Below are positions 9,703 through 23,514 of a stretch of DNA of 64,000 nucleotides, one piece after another. The DNA comes from Loxodes magnus (lineage: Eukaryota; Ciliophora; Karyorelictea; Loxodida; Loxodidae), in contig CAMPDV010000084.1 of NCBI GenBank assembly GCA_946699065.1, positions 824,895-888,894 of the forward strand, written 5' to 3'. The translations under genes and the position numbers were made by a program. The first letter of the stretch is position 1. Each line of letters starts with the position of its first letter. The notes beneath the pieces are model-generated. The model made no database searches. It saw nothing but the letters and a program-made list of their open reading frames with translations, and was not told where the DNA came from.

Positions 9703-12700
9703 TTTTATTTTAATAAATTAAAAAAATGTAAGAGATATTTAATAATTATAAAAGAACAATATTTTATTTTTATCTTTACAATAATTTAGCTCTTAGTCAT
9801 ATATAGTTAAAAATTTTTAGTAATTTTATATTTTCAATTCTGATTAGAAAATATTTTTTATTTTTCGAATCATAAATTATAAAAGTATAATCTTTTTCAT
9901 TTTATTTCTTTAAATGAAAAAAAATCTTATAAGATGCTATATTTAAGAAAAATTAATGAAATATGTTCTTATATAATGATTTTCTTTTTAATTACGCATT
10001 TTTAATTATATATCTTTAATTTAATAATAAAAATAATATTTTATTTTACATTATTAATTAGATTTTTTAGTTTATTTTTCATTATGCTTTATTTATTTTT
10101 AATTTTAAAATAATTTACAATTAATTTATAATTTTCAGACTTATGAATATAAACTATCTTGATATTATTTTTTAATATGTTATAAATTAAGAAAAATATA
10201 AAGACTAAAAAATTAAATTTTTATAATATGTGGTAAAATACAAAGAAATATTAATTTCTTTGGGATACTATTTTTATTTTGAATAAAGCTTATCCTTTAT
10301 AGAGATTAACATATTAAAACATAAACCAGTTACTTTTCTTGTATCTTTTTTACAGTGACCAACATTTCTTAAAATAAACTTAGAGCATTTTAAATTCCAT
10401 TAAATATTAGAATTACGATGAAAAATAGTAAAAATTATTATATTTTAAATTTATAGTTTTCGTAATTTAAAATTTTTTCTTATTTGGGAAATAAATAATT
10501 TTACTGTTTAAACTAAAGAAAATAATTTTATTTTCCTTTGTAAACTAATTTTTATGTATGAATAATATAAAATTTGAATTTTAAGTTGTTTTTAAGATTT
10601 AAACTTTAAAATATTGAAGTCATAAAAAAAATTTTATTTGAAGTAAGTTTCAAAGTTTTTTGTTCAATTTCTTTAAATTATAGCATCCATTTAAATTAAA
10701 AACATTTTTAATTTTTTTTAATTAGTATTTAGTTTTTTTTAAATAATTAGTAAATCTGTATTAAATCTAAAAATTTAAGCATCAATAACCTAATAATTCT
10801 AAATCACTATTACTTCTAAATAATTTTTCATTTATTCGACAAATTTTTTCCAATTATCCCTAGTTTACTAAAATAGCATTACTATCAACATCTAATTATA
10901 AAAATGCAAGTAAAGTCTTTAGTTATAATCCTATTATATTAAATAATTTGCAATTTTAGTAAGATAGTAAGTAAAAAATGATTAAAAAATAAACTATTAA
11001 ATTAACTTTTTAATTTTATGATTAAAGATCTGATATAATAGTTATTATTATTATATTATAAAAATACTTAAGCAATTTTGGATATTTATACATAATAATA
11101 GTTAAAGAAAGTAAAATCAGTTATTTTTTAAAACCTTAAAAAATTAAATTACTTCATAATCGGTTACATATAAATAAGAAATATGGTAAAAATTTAATTA
11201 AAAATTTTAAAATTTATAGAATTAAAAAAATTTAAAATTAAAGAATTTCATTAAACATAATATTCTTAGCGCAAAAAAATATTAATGTCTAGATAAAAAA
11301 GTAAGCATTTTTTTATATTAAAATGAAATGATTTTACTTAAATAATTGAATTATTTAAATAAACTTCACTTTATAATGATAATAATATATCTAATTTACA
11401 GTAATAAAAATAATTAAAGCTAAAATTTAGTAGAATTAGTCAAAATAAAAATAAAATTTAAATATTTAAAATTCTTAAGAAACTTCAATTTATTAATAAT
11501 TTTTATATTAATTCAGATGGAAAAATAAATATGTAAAATTAAAAAAAAGATATAATTTTTAGATTAGGAAATTTGAAAAGCATAACCATTAATCGTTATA
11601 TTTTTAAAGTGTCTTTTAATAATTTAACAAGGATATATTGCAAGGCATTTAACACAAATACAAATTTCTATGTAAAATTAATATTATAAAATTTAAATTC
11701 CACTTGCAATTTTTTGGATGCGTTCTCTTCAAGATATTAAATCTAATTAGGAATCACTTTAAGTTTATGAATTAATAAAAAAATACTTTATATTTTTGCT
11801 AATTACGATTTTTTTTATATGATAAAAAAACTAATGGAAAACTTGAGAAGCTTTACCCAAAAACCTTGAAGTGAATCTGTATCATTTGCAGATAATTTCG
11901 AGACTTAACGGAAAATTAATTTCTAAACTTAAGCTTTAAATACAATAAGTTTAACTTTTGTTTGCACAAAAATTTTATTGTAAAATAAGCAAAGGATAAA
12001 ATCTAAATTATCAAGAAATAAACTATCTAAAGAAAAATTCCCAAAAGAGACTTCCTTAAAGAAAATATTTTTCTCTTTAAGATTAAAACTTAAATCTCTC
12101 AGGAATTGTCATTTTACAATTTAGGTTGAATTATTTTATTTTTGTAGTCCTTTTTATTAGTTTAATAAATTTATATTTAAATAGAAATTAAAATTAATTC
12201 TCTTTTTAATATTCTTTGAAGAGGCTTATATCTCCTTCTATTGCTTCTAAGAATTGATTTATATTTTTAGATTGTTTAAATTCCAATTTTGAATTTGATT
12301 TTATATAGTACAATTTGTTAATCATAATTAATTAATTTTACAAGTTATTTGCTTTATTATAATTTTGACATTTTTATAAAGATTATAATCTATTTATTAA
12401 TCTTGTTCATCCATAAAAGTTTTAGTTTCTGTATAATGTTTAATTTTAAATAATGCCAGTAAATATATGAAACTTATTAGTTTTGATTTTTTACTTATGC
12501 TATATGCTTTAAATCTTAATCATCATCTATTTTTAATTCTAACAATGTGCAGAATAAAATTAATGAATAATTAACTTTTTTATTTAATTTTTATAAGCAA
12601 CAAAGCTATCTATATTTATACTAATAAATATTTAACTAATGAAACTATACATTCTCTCCATTTAGTAAAGTATCTGTTTAAATAATAATTTTAAAATAAT

Positions 12701-12950
12701 TATAAATTATAGTAAACATACTATTTTAAACTATAAAAAGTAATAAAACTTATAAATTTAGAGTAAGTAATTTAAACATAGCAAAGATATTCTAGATAAT
12801 AGAATATTAATAGATAATATATTCAACTTTTACTAATCAAATTATTATTTACTATAGGAAAAATAGGTATTATGAGCATAAGAATAAGCACTTGGTAAAC
12901 TTAAATATGATAAATAAATTAATAAAGTGGTAGTATACTTTTATTTAAGA
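9703..12950. other. AT-rich DNA with a diverged repeat
   Basis: No gene supported. Around 11220-11330 (aatttcattaaacataat... tctagataaaaaagtaagc) the sequence repeats 9630-9710 in diverged form, and 11820-11880 resembles 9520-9560. So a relic of the 9292 ORF unit lies about 1.6 kb downstream of it. Confidence 0.45.
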
Positions 12951-13805
12951 TTAAAGTAATAAAATTATTAAATTAAAAATTTTATAGATAATGGAATGTT
13001 TCCTTAATAGGTCCATAACCCCCTGCATTACCTTTTACAGGGTCTCGGACTCGCCAGTGTCTCCACCCAAGTTCACTTCCGAGCTTTTCGAATGGTCTTG
13101 GAGTTATCTTTTTTCTTCAAAGCTAACCATCCGAGGAAGGATAAAAATTTGCAAATTATTTCCAAATATTTTTTCTTATTTACCAGTTCCTCCTACACTT
13201 TTTTTCATAAGTGGAATAAACTGCCGCATATATAACTTTTTTTCTTGAAAAATTTTTCTGTCGTCATAGGTTATTCTTCTATTGCCATTGGATCATAATT
13301 TCTTTTTAGGTTTTATTCCTCTAATTTTCCTAGTCTCTTTTTTATGTCCGTTATTTATTAAAATGTGTTTTCATACTTTAAGAAATCTGTTCCCATTTAT
13401 TCATCAATCCTTACTATATCGCATTCTATTTCTTAATATCTGTTGTTAATGTCCTCTTTGGTCACAAATTCATTATGCGGTCTCTCGTCCTCGACATGAT
13501 CTTATAAGTCTTATTGTAAACTCATGACGTAATGTTCGAAGTTCTCTACCTTATCAATGTAATCAAAAATGATTTAAACAAGAGACTTTTTATCTTAGTT
13601 CATAAGTTGTTCGAAGGTGTAACTTTTTTTTGAAATCTTGGAAGGAAATTATTTTTCTTTTGAGATTTTACAATATTATTTCTTTTTTGTCTTTGTTGGA
13701 GTTTGTTAGAGCTGTAAAGATTGATCTAAGGAGCTACGAGAAACCTTTTAGTCGAGAAAGCCTTTGTTCCATTCTGCCATCTTTTTTTTTAAAGAAATAA
13801 AATTA
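12951..13805 (-). mobile_element. ORF1-only retroelement, minus strand
   Basis: Near-identical 17-bp direct repeats (ttaaagWaataaaatta, one mismatch) lie at 12951-12967 and 13789-13805. Between them, on the minus strand, are an A-run, ATGG, and a coiled-coil/knuckle ORF. Its 3' part is GC-richer, with a CTCGG...CCGAG pairing around a GGTG-GAGA-CAC hairpin. Same architecture as the unit at 5091-6011. Confidence 0.65.
13205..13780 (-). CDS. Coiled-coil protein with degenerate knuckle (ORF1-like)
   Basis: 192 codons from ATG to TGA in TAR=Gln code, 576 nt, the same length in arm 2 (36523-37098). Starts MAEWNKGFLDQ. Residues about 65-165 are acidic and heptad-like (LQQDLQDHVEDE; QQITDIKKRLGKLEEQ). 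Near the end SYICGSLFH aligns with the knuckle of the sister ORFs with the first Cys changed to Ser; the last Cys, just past the TGA, is Val. Reading TGA as Trp the frame continues through a GC-rich tail to about 12990. The plus-strand standard-code ORF here is a shadow. Confidence 0.6.
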
Positions 13806-16780
13806 TAAAGATATTTTAACATCAAAATAAACGCTTAATATGAAAAATTAACAATTACTGATTAGTCATAGTAAATAAACAGTCTTGTTAAGTTTTAGAT
13901 ATGAAGCTTAATAATAGTATCGAAGTTAGAAAAAATGTTTTAAATGCTCATAATTAATAATTTCGTATGTTATTTAGATAATTCCCTTATCATAGTAAAG
14001 TATCATATATTGATTCTCACTTTTATATAAATAATAAGAATATAAAAACTCATAAAGAAGGAGATTACTTATAAATCACTTGAAAAACGAAAAACTTAAA
14101 CCAATTAAGTGTTTTAATTGAAATCTTTGAAATATCCGGAAAAAACAATTGAAAATTAAAGGTAATAATTAAGTTTTAACTTGATATCAAGTTAGAAAGA
14201 AAAAATTGTTTCTATAATTTAAAAATTAAGAAAAAAATGAATTACCACTGAATTTTCTTATTTAGAGATCATAAAGATGAAAAAACCTTAAAAATTTAAG
14301 CTGGGTTATTATAACTAAGATTATTCACTAAGTAGCTGAAAGATTTATCAAGTGAATAAATTATTTTAATTAAAGGACTGATTGTTGATATAACTATGCT
14401 TGAATATCTTAAAGTTAAATTATAATTATTTATTATCTGATAAATCTTAATCCACTTAAGTTATCTATTTTAACTATATGCTTTTTAAGTAAAATATTAT
14501 ATTACATGGTTTATTATTAGGATAATTAAGTGAATATATGAGAATACTATTATTTCTCTTTGTTATTATTATTTTACCTAAGATATTTTAACTCTTTGTA
14601 AATAAATTGTTTTATAAAGTGTTAAGGTAATTTTATAGACTTTAGAATATATTGTTTTGATAATTTCCTATTTAGAACTAATTATCTAGGCCCAAAAAGT
14701 TATTCTTGATGCCTTAATTTAAGCCTGGCTTATTATTATATTGGTTCAACTTATGTAAGATTAATGGTAATTGAAAATAAATGAAAAGTATGATAGATTG
14801 AGTATAATTATATGTTTTACTAATAATAACTAAAATATTATTATTATATCATACAGTTACTTATTATAATTTATTTAGCATTAATTTTAATTATTATATC
14901 CTTTTATAAACTGGATACTATTTCTATTTTTAATTCCTATATCATTTAACATTTGTAACAGTATTCTAAAATTATTTATTTAACAGTATTGGGGATTTCA
15001 ATAGCTCTAAGTTTCATTATAACTTAGATTATTAAAAAGAATATTCAATTACAAAGAAAATTAAAAAAAGTGCTTAAGTATAAAATAAAAAGTCTGAATG
15101 AGTATCATTATGTGCTTCTCTCAATCTTAATATAATAAATAATCTCCTAAAATCCTTAAAAATATTAAATTCATACATAGGAGGAAATAAATTTATGCTT
15201 TAAGAGAGATTCTTAATATGATTGTCTTGAGGTCTGTAGCTATGTTTACTTTATGCTTTAATGAAACTTACTAAAAGTTAATATAGTAACGTAAGGCAAG
15301 ACTTATAATGGAATATTTCTTGTGCTGTGAATACTAATGAGATTTCAATTATCTTTCCGAATTAAATTTATTTAGCAATAAATTAAAAATTAATCCTTAT
15401 ATCTAATCAATTATATCCTTAATAGGTTATTTTCCTTTCTTATCTAGCAAACTTTATGGTTTCAAAGTATTATAATTTAATAATAGTTTAAAAGTAATAA
15501 ATTATAGAAGCTATTCTATTAGTTTTAGCTTTAGTAAATGAGATTTATTTTATTTTAAGTAATTTAGTTTAAAAATAACTAAAAATAGATGAAAATATCT
15601 AGACTATGTAAAAAGGGATATGTAATAAATTAAGTAGCAGTTAGTAAAATAGCAAAACTAGTTACTTTAATAGAGAATTATAGGGAACTTTCTCTTCACT
15701 AAATTATAATAAAGATTAATTTAGATTTGAATTATAAGTATGAAGCATATATTACATAATACATTTTATATCATTAATCATATTAATTATATATAAGTAT
15801 AAACAGCAACATTAGAGAATAATACTTTAACTTTAGCTAAAATAAAACATCATTATTGGTGTTAAAAAATTAAATTAATCAAACAAATTAGAATTATAAT
15901 TAATATCATTTTACACTAATGCAGCTAACATTAAATAAATACTAAATAAACCAACAAATTAAAAAGGAAAGTCGATAAAAATAGCAAAAATACTGAACCG
16001 CAAATTAAGATTATATGCTAAGATATAAAAATTGGCTTTTTTATTAAAAGGCAATTATAAAAACCTGACGGAATGATAAATTTATATTGCCATTCATGAA
16101 ACCTTAACTTCAATTATGAATAACCAATTAAGATGCTTAGCTTGTATTAGATATTAATAATGTACTAAAGTATAAAACCAAACACATAGCAAAAAGTAAA
16201 GCTAAAAATAATGGATTGTAAGGGATTTTGGAAATAGATATTTATTAAAACTCTTATAACGTAGAATAGTAAATTAAAATATATTTGAATTAATCCTTTT
16301 TTGAGAAATATAAAATTTTAGAAATACTGAGAAGTTTGGAAAGTAGAATAATTTGCAAATGTTCTCATTAAATGTAAAACTAAGTCGAGATAAATAACGA
16401 AAACCTAAATTTAATAAAAATTAATCTAATCTAATAATATTTATTAATTTGAAAAATATAAGAAATAAGCATTACTTTTCGAAGATAAATTACGATATTT
16501 TTTGCGTATGACTCAAAACAAACTTTACTCTGAATCATTTATTTGAGAGTAGTAGCAAAGAATTAAAAAAATATAACTTGTTATGAATTGATTCTATTAT
16601 TTAATATAGGAAAAAAAGTAATTATTATAAGAACTAAAAATTAAAAAAATAATAATCTAATAAGTTAGTTTTTTTAGATTCAAAAAGTATAAACAAAAAT
16701 CTTTTACCTAAAATTGCTACAATTAACTCATTTTTATATAAACCTGTGACATTAAGAAGATACTAACTGTATATTTAAAA
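13806..16780. other. AT-rich DNA, no clear gene
   Basis: Long tracts of TTATTA/TAATAA-type sequence. Around 15960-16700 the plus strand reads as Lys/Asn/Ile-rich protein if TGA is sense, but the minus strand reads almost as well, so I make no gene call. Confidence 0.4.
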
Positions 16781-16791
16781 GAAATAATACT

Positions 16792-17800
16792 ATGGAAAGT
16801 GACAATGAATATGCGTTTTAAATATTTGATACAGAATTAATAAGCAATAAGCATTATCCAACAAAATTAACTTATAAATTCAGAAAAAAGATTAGAAAAT
16901 AAAAAATAAAAAAATAAAGTTAAACTTAAAATATTAGAAATTATAGATATTCAACTATAAATAAATTAAAAATTAGCAATTTAATTTATTTAATTTTTTA
17001 AAGCAAAATATTTAATACATACTTCTTCCATTAGATCAGCTGGAATAGGAAAATTTAAATTATTAAAAATATTTAACAATATGATACTACTAATTAGTAA
17101 AATCCTGGAAATTACAAGAAATTGGCTAAATTTTTAAACAAACTAACACCTTATTCATTACATAATTTACCAGCTTTTAGTAATTGATTAACTGTTTCAA
17201 AATAAAAATAAAGAAAGAGTGAAAATAATTAAAATGAGGTAGATTATTAATAGTAGACTAAATAAATAAGCTAGCATCATATATTTGAAAATTTATAGAT
17301 ATAAGATTAAAAGAAATTGCTAATAAATAGGTACCAATCGGAAATTACAATATAATATATGTTGGTGCCTTAGGATGAATACTTCTAAAAATGAAATTTA
17401 ATTATATTGATTTAAAACAGTTAAAGATTGTTCAGATTTAATAGTTGGATTGTTATGCATTAATTGAATAAATATAATAATTTACTTACGATAAGAAATA
17501 AGGTAATAAATTAAGAATTTTATTAGTTCATAGGATTGCTGAAAAACTAGAAATTAACAGAGATTCATCCGTTAATAAACGCATTGATAGATAATCTTAG
17601 ATCTATTTTCAGCAATACATTAAGTAAAGTAAATTTTAATGGAGTTTGATTAAATAACTTTTGATGCGAAAGATGATTGTATATGCTTCCAAAATATCAG
17701 ATAAGATAAATGAAATTATAAAGTCAGTTAGATTATGCTTAACGTACTTTTAGATATTCATATATTTCTTGTACTTTTAAATATTTAATCTTATAAATGA
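16792..17800 (+). CDS. Possible hypothetical protein
   Basis: ATG in an A-rich context starts MESDNEYAFQIFDTEL and continues Lys/Asn/Gln-rich, with KKLAKFLNKLTPYSLHNLP in the middle. TGA codons occur at several points (first near 17187), so it is either about 130 codons or, with TGA=Trp, about 335. Present in arm 2 at the mirrored place (start 33518). No family recognised. Composition alone cannot prove coding in this DNA. Confidence 0.28.
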
Positions 17801-18239
17801 ATCTATATAAAAATTAATATTCTAGGCTACCTCTTTAATGTCTTCTATAAAAGCTACTATTTGTATCTAAGAAGGGATATAAAAGCCTTACTCTATATAT
17901 ATTATAGCATTTCTATTACTTTTATCTATATCCTAGACTATATCTCTTATAGTTTTTAAATTAAAGCTACTAAATATATAATACTAATAACCTGCTTTGC
18001 TAAAATAAAGGGTTGCTAATAGTCTTATTAACTGTAATATAATAATGCTGGTTATTAAAACTAGGATATAGTGATTAGTTAATTAAAGCTAGATTGTTAA
18101 TCTTATGTCCTTGCTACTGTAATATCTAATTATTTGACTATTTAGGTTAAAATAAATTGCTATTAATATAAGAAGCTTTTACTTCTTTTAAGTATGTTAA
18201 AGTTTAGCATTATTGTAGTTATAGTGAGTGAGGTGTAAT

Positions 18240-19764
18240 TAGGTTACTACATTTGAATAGCAATCAGTTGAGTAGACTCAAGATAGTGAGATCTAATAAA
18301 AGCTTAGTCTAGATTAGTAATATAGAAAGCTTAAAAAGTTACTTGAAGTCGTTGATAGGAATTCCTCAGATCTTAGTATAGGGATAAAGGAATTGTAAAT
18401 GAAAAATCTGCAATATAAAAAGTTAATTCTATCTTAATAAGAAACAGTGATCTAAAAGACAGAGTCAGATATCAATTTCTATAGTCCAAATTTTAGTAAA
18501 AAGTAGAGAATGTTGAATGAAGCAAATAATAGACACTAAGAATGTGCTTAAAATTAAGATAAAGCGAGGTATTTGGACAATCTCATATTTTTTATTAGTT
18601 GTTTGACTGGTTGTGTCTATGAATTCATCTAAGAAATATTTGAAAGCCTCAAATATTTCCAAACGAGAGATTCTTATTAGTGATGTTAATTTCTCTAAGG
18701 ATTGCTAAAAATTTTGAACTCTTTGATGAAGGCTGCAGAGAAAATTAAATTGCTGTCTGATTTCTACTTAACTTCATTGCTAGAATTGCGATATGTTTGT
18801 AGTTAGAAATGCTTGATAAACAGAAAAATAAAATATATAGAGGACCAATCAAGCTTTGGAAGTTTTTTCGCTATATTTTGATATATATAATATTAAGCCT
18901 GATACCTAGATAAAAATCAAAGAAACAGAAAAATATTAAATACCAAAAGTAAAGCATTCTTAGTATGAAATTTTATCTTTAAAATAAAGTCACATCTTCA
19001 AAGATAGAAACAAATAGACGGTTAACTTTTAATCTAGACATAATTGGATATAAACTGGTAGATTTGAAAAGAAGCTAAATATAATTTAAAGATTATCTGA
19101 TAAAACCATCAGAGGTTTAGAAGAATTCTTACTCTTGAAAGAATAGTTTGAGCTAAAGGAATTAAAAAAAGAAAAAAGTATAGGAATATCCCATCAACGT
19201 AAGATATTTAAAATTAAAGAATCTCAATGAGTCTCCTATTGCTTTTAACATTCTGAATATAACTACCAAATAAAGCTGACTAGTATAAAATGTATAACCT
19301 GCCTGCTTTCAATTTTATATATCACTAATTTAGTCTAAGAGCTATGCCACAATGAGGAGTTTTATCTAGCAATATAAAGATACTAAGAAACTTTCTTTAA
19401 AAAGGAAGAAAAAAGCAAAAAAATAATAAATCTAAGCTATAAGATTTAAGGATTGAGGAACATGTATATCATTTACTTACCTAATAAGTAGAATCTGGAG
19501 CTTAAAACGAAAAGCATTTGATAGATTTATTTTAAAGCTTTTCGTAAAAGAAAATAGACAACTTCATATTATTCTTTTTTAGAAGATTTACATTATTGAG
19601 GCTAAGAAGTAGATTTACCTTCAAAGTAGCTGCTTCTATGAATAAATTAAGATAGTTTAGTTGTTAGTTCAATTTATTTCAGTTTATCTTCTTAAAAAAT
19701 TTCTGTTAAAGAAAGATAAACTAAGTGTAAAGCAAGGAACTACATATCAATGAGCAATAAATTG
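18240..19764 (+). other. Possible coding region across the arm 1 boundary
   Basis: Several plus-strand frames look protein-like (LLSDFYLTSLLELRYVC near 18740; KTIRGLEEFLLLKEQFELKE near 19100-19160), with TGA at sparse positions. A minus-strand frame with a membrane-like stretch overlaps at 18465-18662. The inverted-repeat edge (18905) falls inside, so arm 2 continues into different sequence. I cannot choose a frame or name a product. Confidence 0.25.
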
Positions 19765-20132
19765 AAATGATTAGAGAAGAAAGCAAGTTCAAACGAACCA
19801 AAAAACAACTTTAAAGTACTATCCTCAGAGTCAATCAATTAATTAAAATATTTAATTGATTATTTATTTATTGGAGCATTACTAGTTAAATTAATAAATT
19901 ATTAAGATTACTAGACTAAGTATCTTTAATTAAAGATAGCCTAATTCTGTATAATACTTCTTATTTATGTATCTTAATAAACTAACAAGATACATTAACC
20001 TTTAAATATACGATATATTTCATTCTAAGCTTTTATTTACAAGAGATTTGCTAATAAGTATCATTAAACTAATTTAAAAATAAAATCTAGCTTTAATGCT
20101 TTTTTATGGTAGTTAATATTTTAGGTTTATTT

Positions 20133-20875
20133 TAGCTTAGAGATATAAGGAAAATAAAAATAGAGTAGTATGATCTAAATTAAGAAAAGGGAAGTTAAGC
20201 AGATAGAGTTTTAAAGGATTAAATTGATAATGTTTTTAAGAGACTAAAGTATAAATGCTTTTATAATTTTAGGAATTAAATTTATGTCTATTGAATAGTG
20301 TAGTGAATGAAGCAGCAAATTCAATCTAAGATATTGCAAAGTTGGAGAAAAAGACAGCAATTTTTTATATTCCTTAGAAAATAAAAAATAAATGCAACTT
20401 AAAATTTTTGATTTAAGATAATCAAGAAAATGAAAAACTTAAAGAGTATGTACAATTATGCTACTTTGAGAAATTAAATCTCAAGATATTGCATGAATAT
20501 TTCAATCTAAATTTTATAAAGACCATTGAATACTTGTCGTTCTAGAAGGATTTATATTTTTTCGTTTTTTCAAAAGGACAATTCTTAGATTTATAAGTTC
20601 AAAGCAGACATTTTGGCAACCCCTTTGGACATGTACATTTCTCATTTAATAGCAGCTTTTTTATTTAAGACTTTGATTAATTAAATTTTAGTGACTTCTT
20701 TTTTATTCATTTAGAAATACTGGAATTCTATAATTATTTAATTCTTCTGTAAAACTTTTGTTATTCTATTTTATCTATAGAAATACTTGCTAAACCACGT
20801 TCAATATTCAATCTGTAACTACTTGAAAGCTTAAATATTTTTTAAATATCAAGCATACATTTTAGTTACAATTGA
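20133..20875 (+). CDS. Unrecognised protein with 24-nt intron
   Basis: Exon 1 (about 20133-20248) reads DIRKIKIEQYDLNQEKG and onward. Removing 20249-20272 joins RLK|ELNLCLLNS in phase. Exon 2 is then open without any TGA to the TGA at 20873 (about 200 codons, including KLKEYVQLCYFEKLNLKILH and SRHFGNPFGHVHFSF). Exon 1 and early exon 2 are helical and probably coiled-coil. The start is not visible; another short intron may lie upstream near 20110-20132. The copy outside arm 2 (52320-53030) has lost the splice acceptor and a frame. No family recognised. Confidence 0.55.
20249..20272 (+). other. 24-nt GT-AG intron
   Basis: GTATAA...TTTTAG. Splicing makes codon AA|G and restores one continuous frame. 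In the 53 kb copy the acceptor reads TTTTGG, consistent with decay of a real splice site. Confidence 0.6.
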
Positions 20876-22431
20876 TTATTTTAATTTATTAAGAAAAAAA
20901 TTGTAATTTAGCAGCTATTTAATTCTAGATTACAAATGATATTCTTTAATCTTTTAATTAATAATCTTCAATTTAAGATTTAAAACTCTTTTCTTGTAAG
21001 TTTAATTTGCTTATCACTTTCATTATGTTTATTTAAATCTTTTCTTATTACTACTAAAGATTGCATTCTTTTTAAATTTTATGACTAAAGTCAACTAGAC
21101 TAGGACTTCTTGTGACATTCATTTTAGTTTTAAATAACTTATATTAGCTAATCTAATACTTATATTATCTCATACTTATTACAAAGAAGCATATTATGTT
21201 AAGTTTACTCTTTCTATTAATTCAGAAAATAATAATAGAAAATATTAAAATTATTCTTTCTTTCTTAAAAAAGCTTATAATTTTCTTAGTAACAAACAAC
21301 TTATTTTAAGAAAGATAGTATTAATAGTGGTAACTATGTTTTTTGGATAAGTATAGAATAATAGAATTAAGTTTTTATCTTTAAATAATCTAGAATAATT
21401 TAGGTATTATTAATTAGAAATGATAATTACAAAAATAACATAAATAATAAATAATAGTTTGCTATAAAAAGAGAAAGTTATCTAAATGTATTAATTATAA
21501 CTAATCTAATATCTTTATTAATTAAAGAGAAATTAATTAATAACTAATAAAGTTAAAAGGATAAAATATTAAGTATTTAATAGACATAATTAAACATATT
21601 AAATCTTATTTTAATAATAAAATTAAATACTTAATATTTAATAATTGTAAGATAAAATTAGTGATATACCATTCCTAATTAGTTCTTAATATTTACTTTC
21701 TACTACTTATATTTATTACATTTATATATTTTGCTTAGAATAAACATTAAAATAAATTATATTAGTTTATTATTATAAGAGAGACCTTTATAAATAAAAA
21801 GTTCTAATGAAATAGTAGTATGAAAGTGGATAAATAAAAGATTTATCTTATAAATTATAAAAATGCTTTGATTTAAATAATTTGATGTTTTTTAATATTT
21901 ATTCAAACTAATTAATGAAAAACTTGATTTATTTCATTTTTTTAATTAGTAAAAAGCTCAAAGAAATCCTTTTTTTGATTAAATGTAAGTGAAAAGTAAT
22001 AATTAATAACAGTAGCTTTAAAAAGAATTATAATACTTTATTTATTATTTAAAAGGGTCTACAAAGAAATAAGGTTTTCTTATTAAGAATCTTTGATCAA
22101 AGCACAAATAAGTTGTAACTAATAAATGTATATTATAGTTATTATAATAAGGATATAATTCTTCGTTATAAACTTTTGAAATAATAATTTATCATTTCAT
22201 TTAAAAGTAAAAGGATATAAAATAATTAAAATTTTAAAAGTTTGTACACTATTAGTTTAATATCTTGTCTTGTTTTAAGACAAAAATAGAAAAATCAATG
22301 TTTAAGAAATGAGATATTTACAAATATGTTTAATAAATAATTTAATTGTTTAATTGTATTGAAATTAAGTAAGTAAAATTTATTGAGTTATTTTATTTAA
22401 ATATTTATTAAAGTAATTTATAAAAGTTAAA
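20876..22431. other. AT-rich spacer
   Basis: No gene seen. From 21838 it repeats 1-589. Before that it matches the reverse complement of 51245-52300. Confidence 0.45.
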
Positions 22432-23514
22432 ATGGAGAAAAAAGAAACGGAGAAAAAAGAAAAGTAATTTACTAAAAGTATTTTTTTAAGAAAACTCTTA
22501 AGAGCGAGAAGCCACATTATAGGGAAAATATCTCTACTTCATTTTAAGTATGAAATTCTGCCTAACTTATGCTACTAAAAGTTAATAAACAAGATCAGTT
22601 ATGATCAAAGTAAAGGTATTTCTTTAATATTTTTTAGACTAAGTCCTTACTGACATTTCAGATGTTTATCGGCAGCTATATCAAGTGACATGAATTGAAT
22701 TGTATCAGGTTCAGCATATCCTGAGTATTCGATAAAGATCTGGAATTTCCAGACAGGTGCTCTCATAAGAATTATAGCAGGACATATTTCTGCGGTTTGA
22801 TCGGTAATAATCTCCCCAGACTCTAGCTTTATAGTATCAGGATCTGATGACTAAACCATAAAGATCTGAAACTTATAGACTGGTGTTCTCATAAGAATTA
22901 TAACGGGGCATACTTCCTCAGCTAGATCGGTAGTAATCTCCCCTGACTCTAGCTATATCGCATCAGGATCTTATGATAAAACTATAAAGATCTGAAATTT
23001 CCACAATGGTGCTCTCCAAAGAACTTTGTCGGGACATACTAATGTAGTTAGATCGGTAGTAATTTCCTATGACTCTAGATATATTATATCGGGATCTTGG
23101 GATAACACTATAAATATTTGGGATTTCTAGACTGGTCAACTTGTGCGAACTCTTACTGGGCATTCAGACTCAGTTTTATCGGTGATAGTGTCTAAGGATA
23201 ATAGGTATATAATATCAGGTTCGGATGACAGTAATATTAAGATATGGGATTTCTCTTCTGATTAGTGTATTCGTACTCTTTAAGGTCATACAGATGTTGT
23301 AACAAGTATTCAGTTAAGTGTTGATTCAAGTGTAATATTTTCTGGTTCAATTGATAAAACAATCAAGATTTGGAACTTTGATAAGGGTGAATGTATCTAG
23401 ACTTTGTAAGGTCATATAAGCTCAATAGAATTTATAGCATTGAGTGTTGATAACAGATGGCTGGTATCGGGAGGATGGGACAAGACGATAAGAAAGTGGA
23501 GGATTTCGAGTTGA
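22432..23514 (+). pseudogene. WD40-repeat protein, third copy, frameshifted
   Basis: Homologous to 590-1640, with an extended N-terminus (MEKKETEKKEKQ) and the same intron donor and acceptor (GTAAAG...TTTTTTAG). Exon 2 is 4 nt short at the first blade (near 22650), which breaks the join between exon 1 and the propeller. From the second blade on, the frame is open to the TGA at 23512. It shares in-frame TGA codons with the arm copies at three Trp positions (AATTGAATT and the two IKI-TGA-N sites). A further TGA, at the VWSV position of the next blade, is its own. Confidence 0.75.

Larger units (their letters stand above)
1..18905 (+). repeat. Arm 1 of giant inverted repeat
   Basis: The reverse complement of this segment is found at 31403-51244. 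Anchors: base 1 pairs with 51244, ATG 5117 with 45179, ATG 13780 (minus) with 36523, ATG 16792 with 33518, and 18905 with 31403. Coordinate sums are about 50300 for the inner anchors and 51245 at the outer edge. The 0.95 kb step is explained by extra DNA in arm 2 (a retroelement at 46365-47220 and a duplication near 47.6 kb). Similarity ends sharply at 18905. The outer end may lie left of the window. The arms differ by scattered substitutions and indels, so this is not an exact assembly mirror. Confidence 0.93.

Noticed and set aside
12991-13248. Met-initiated ORF identical at 37055-37312
   Set aside because: Antisense of the GC-rich 3' part of an ORF1-like retroelement; its identity in both places only reflects the inverted repeat.
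13806-16780. Long open frames on both strands when TAA, TAG and TGA are all sense
   Set aside because: In DNA this AT-rich such frames arise anywhere; both strands read equally well and no motif supports either.
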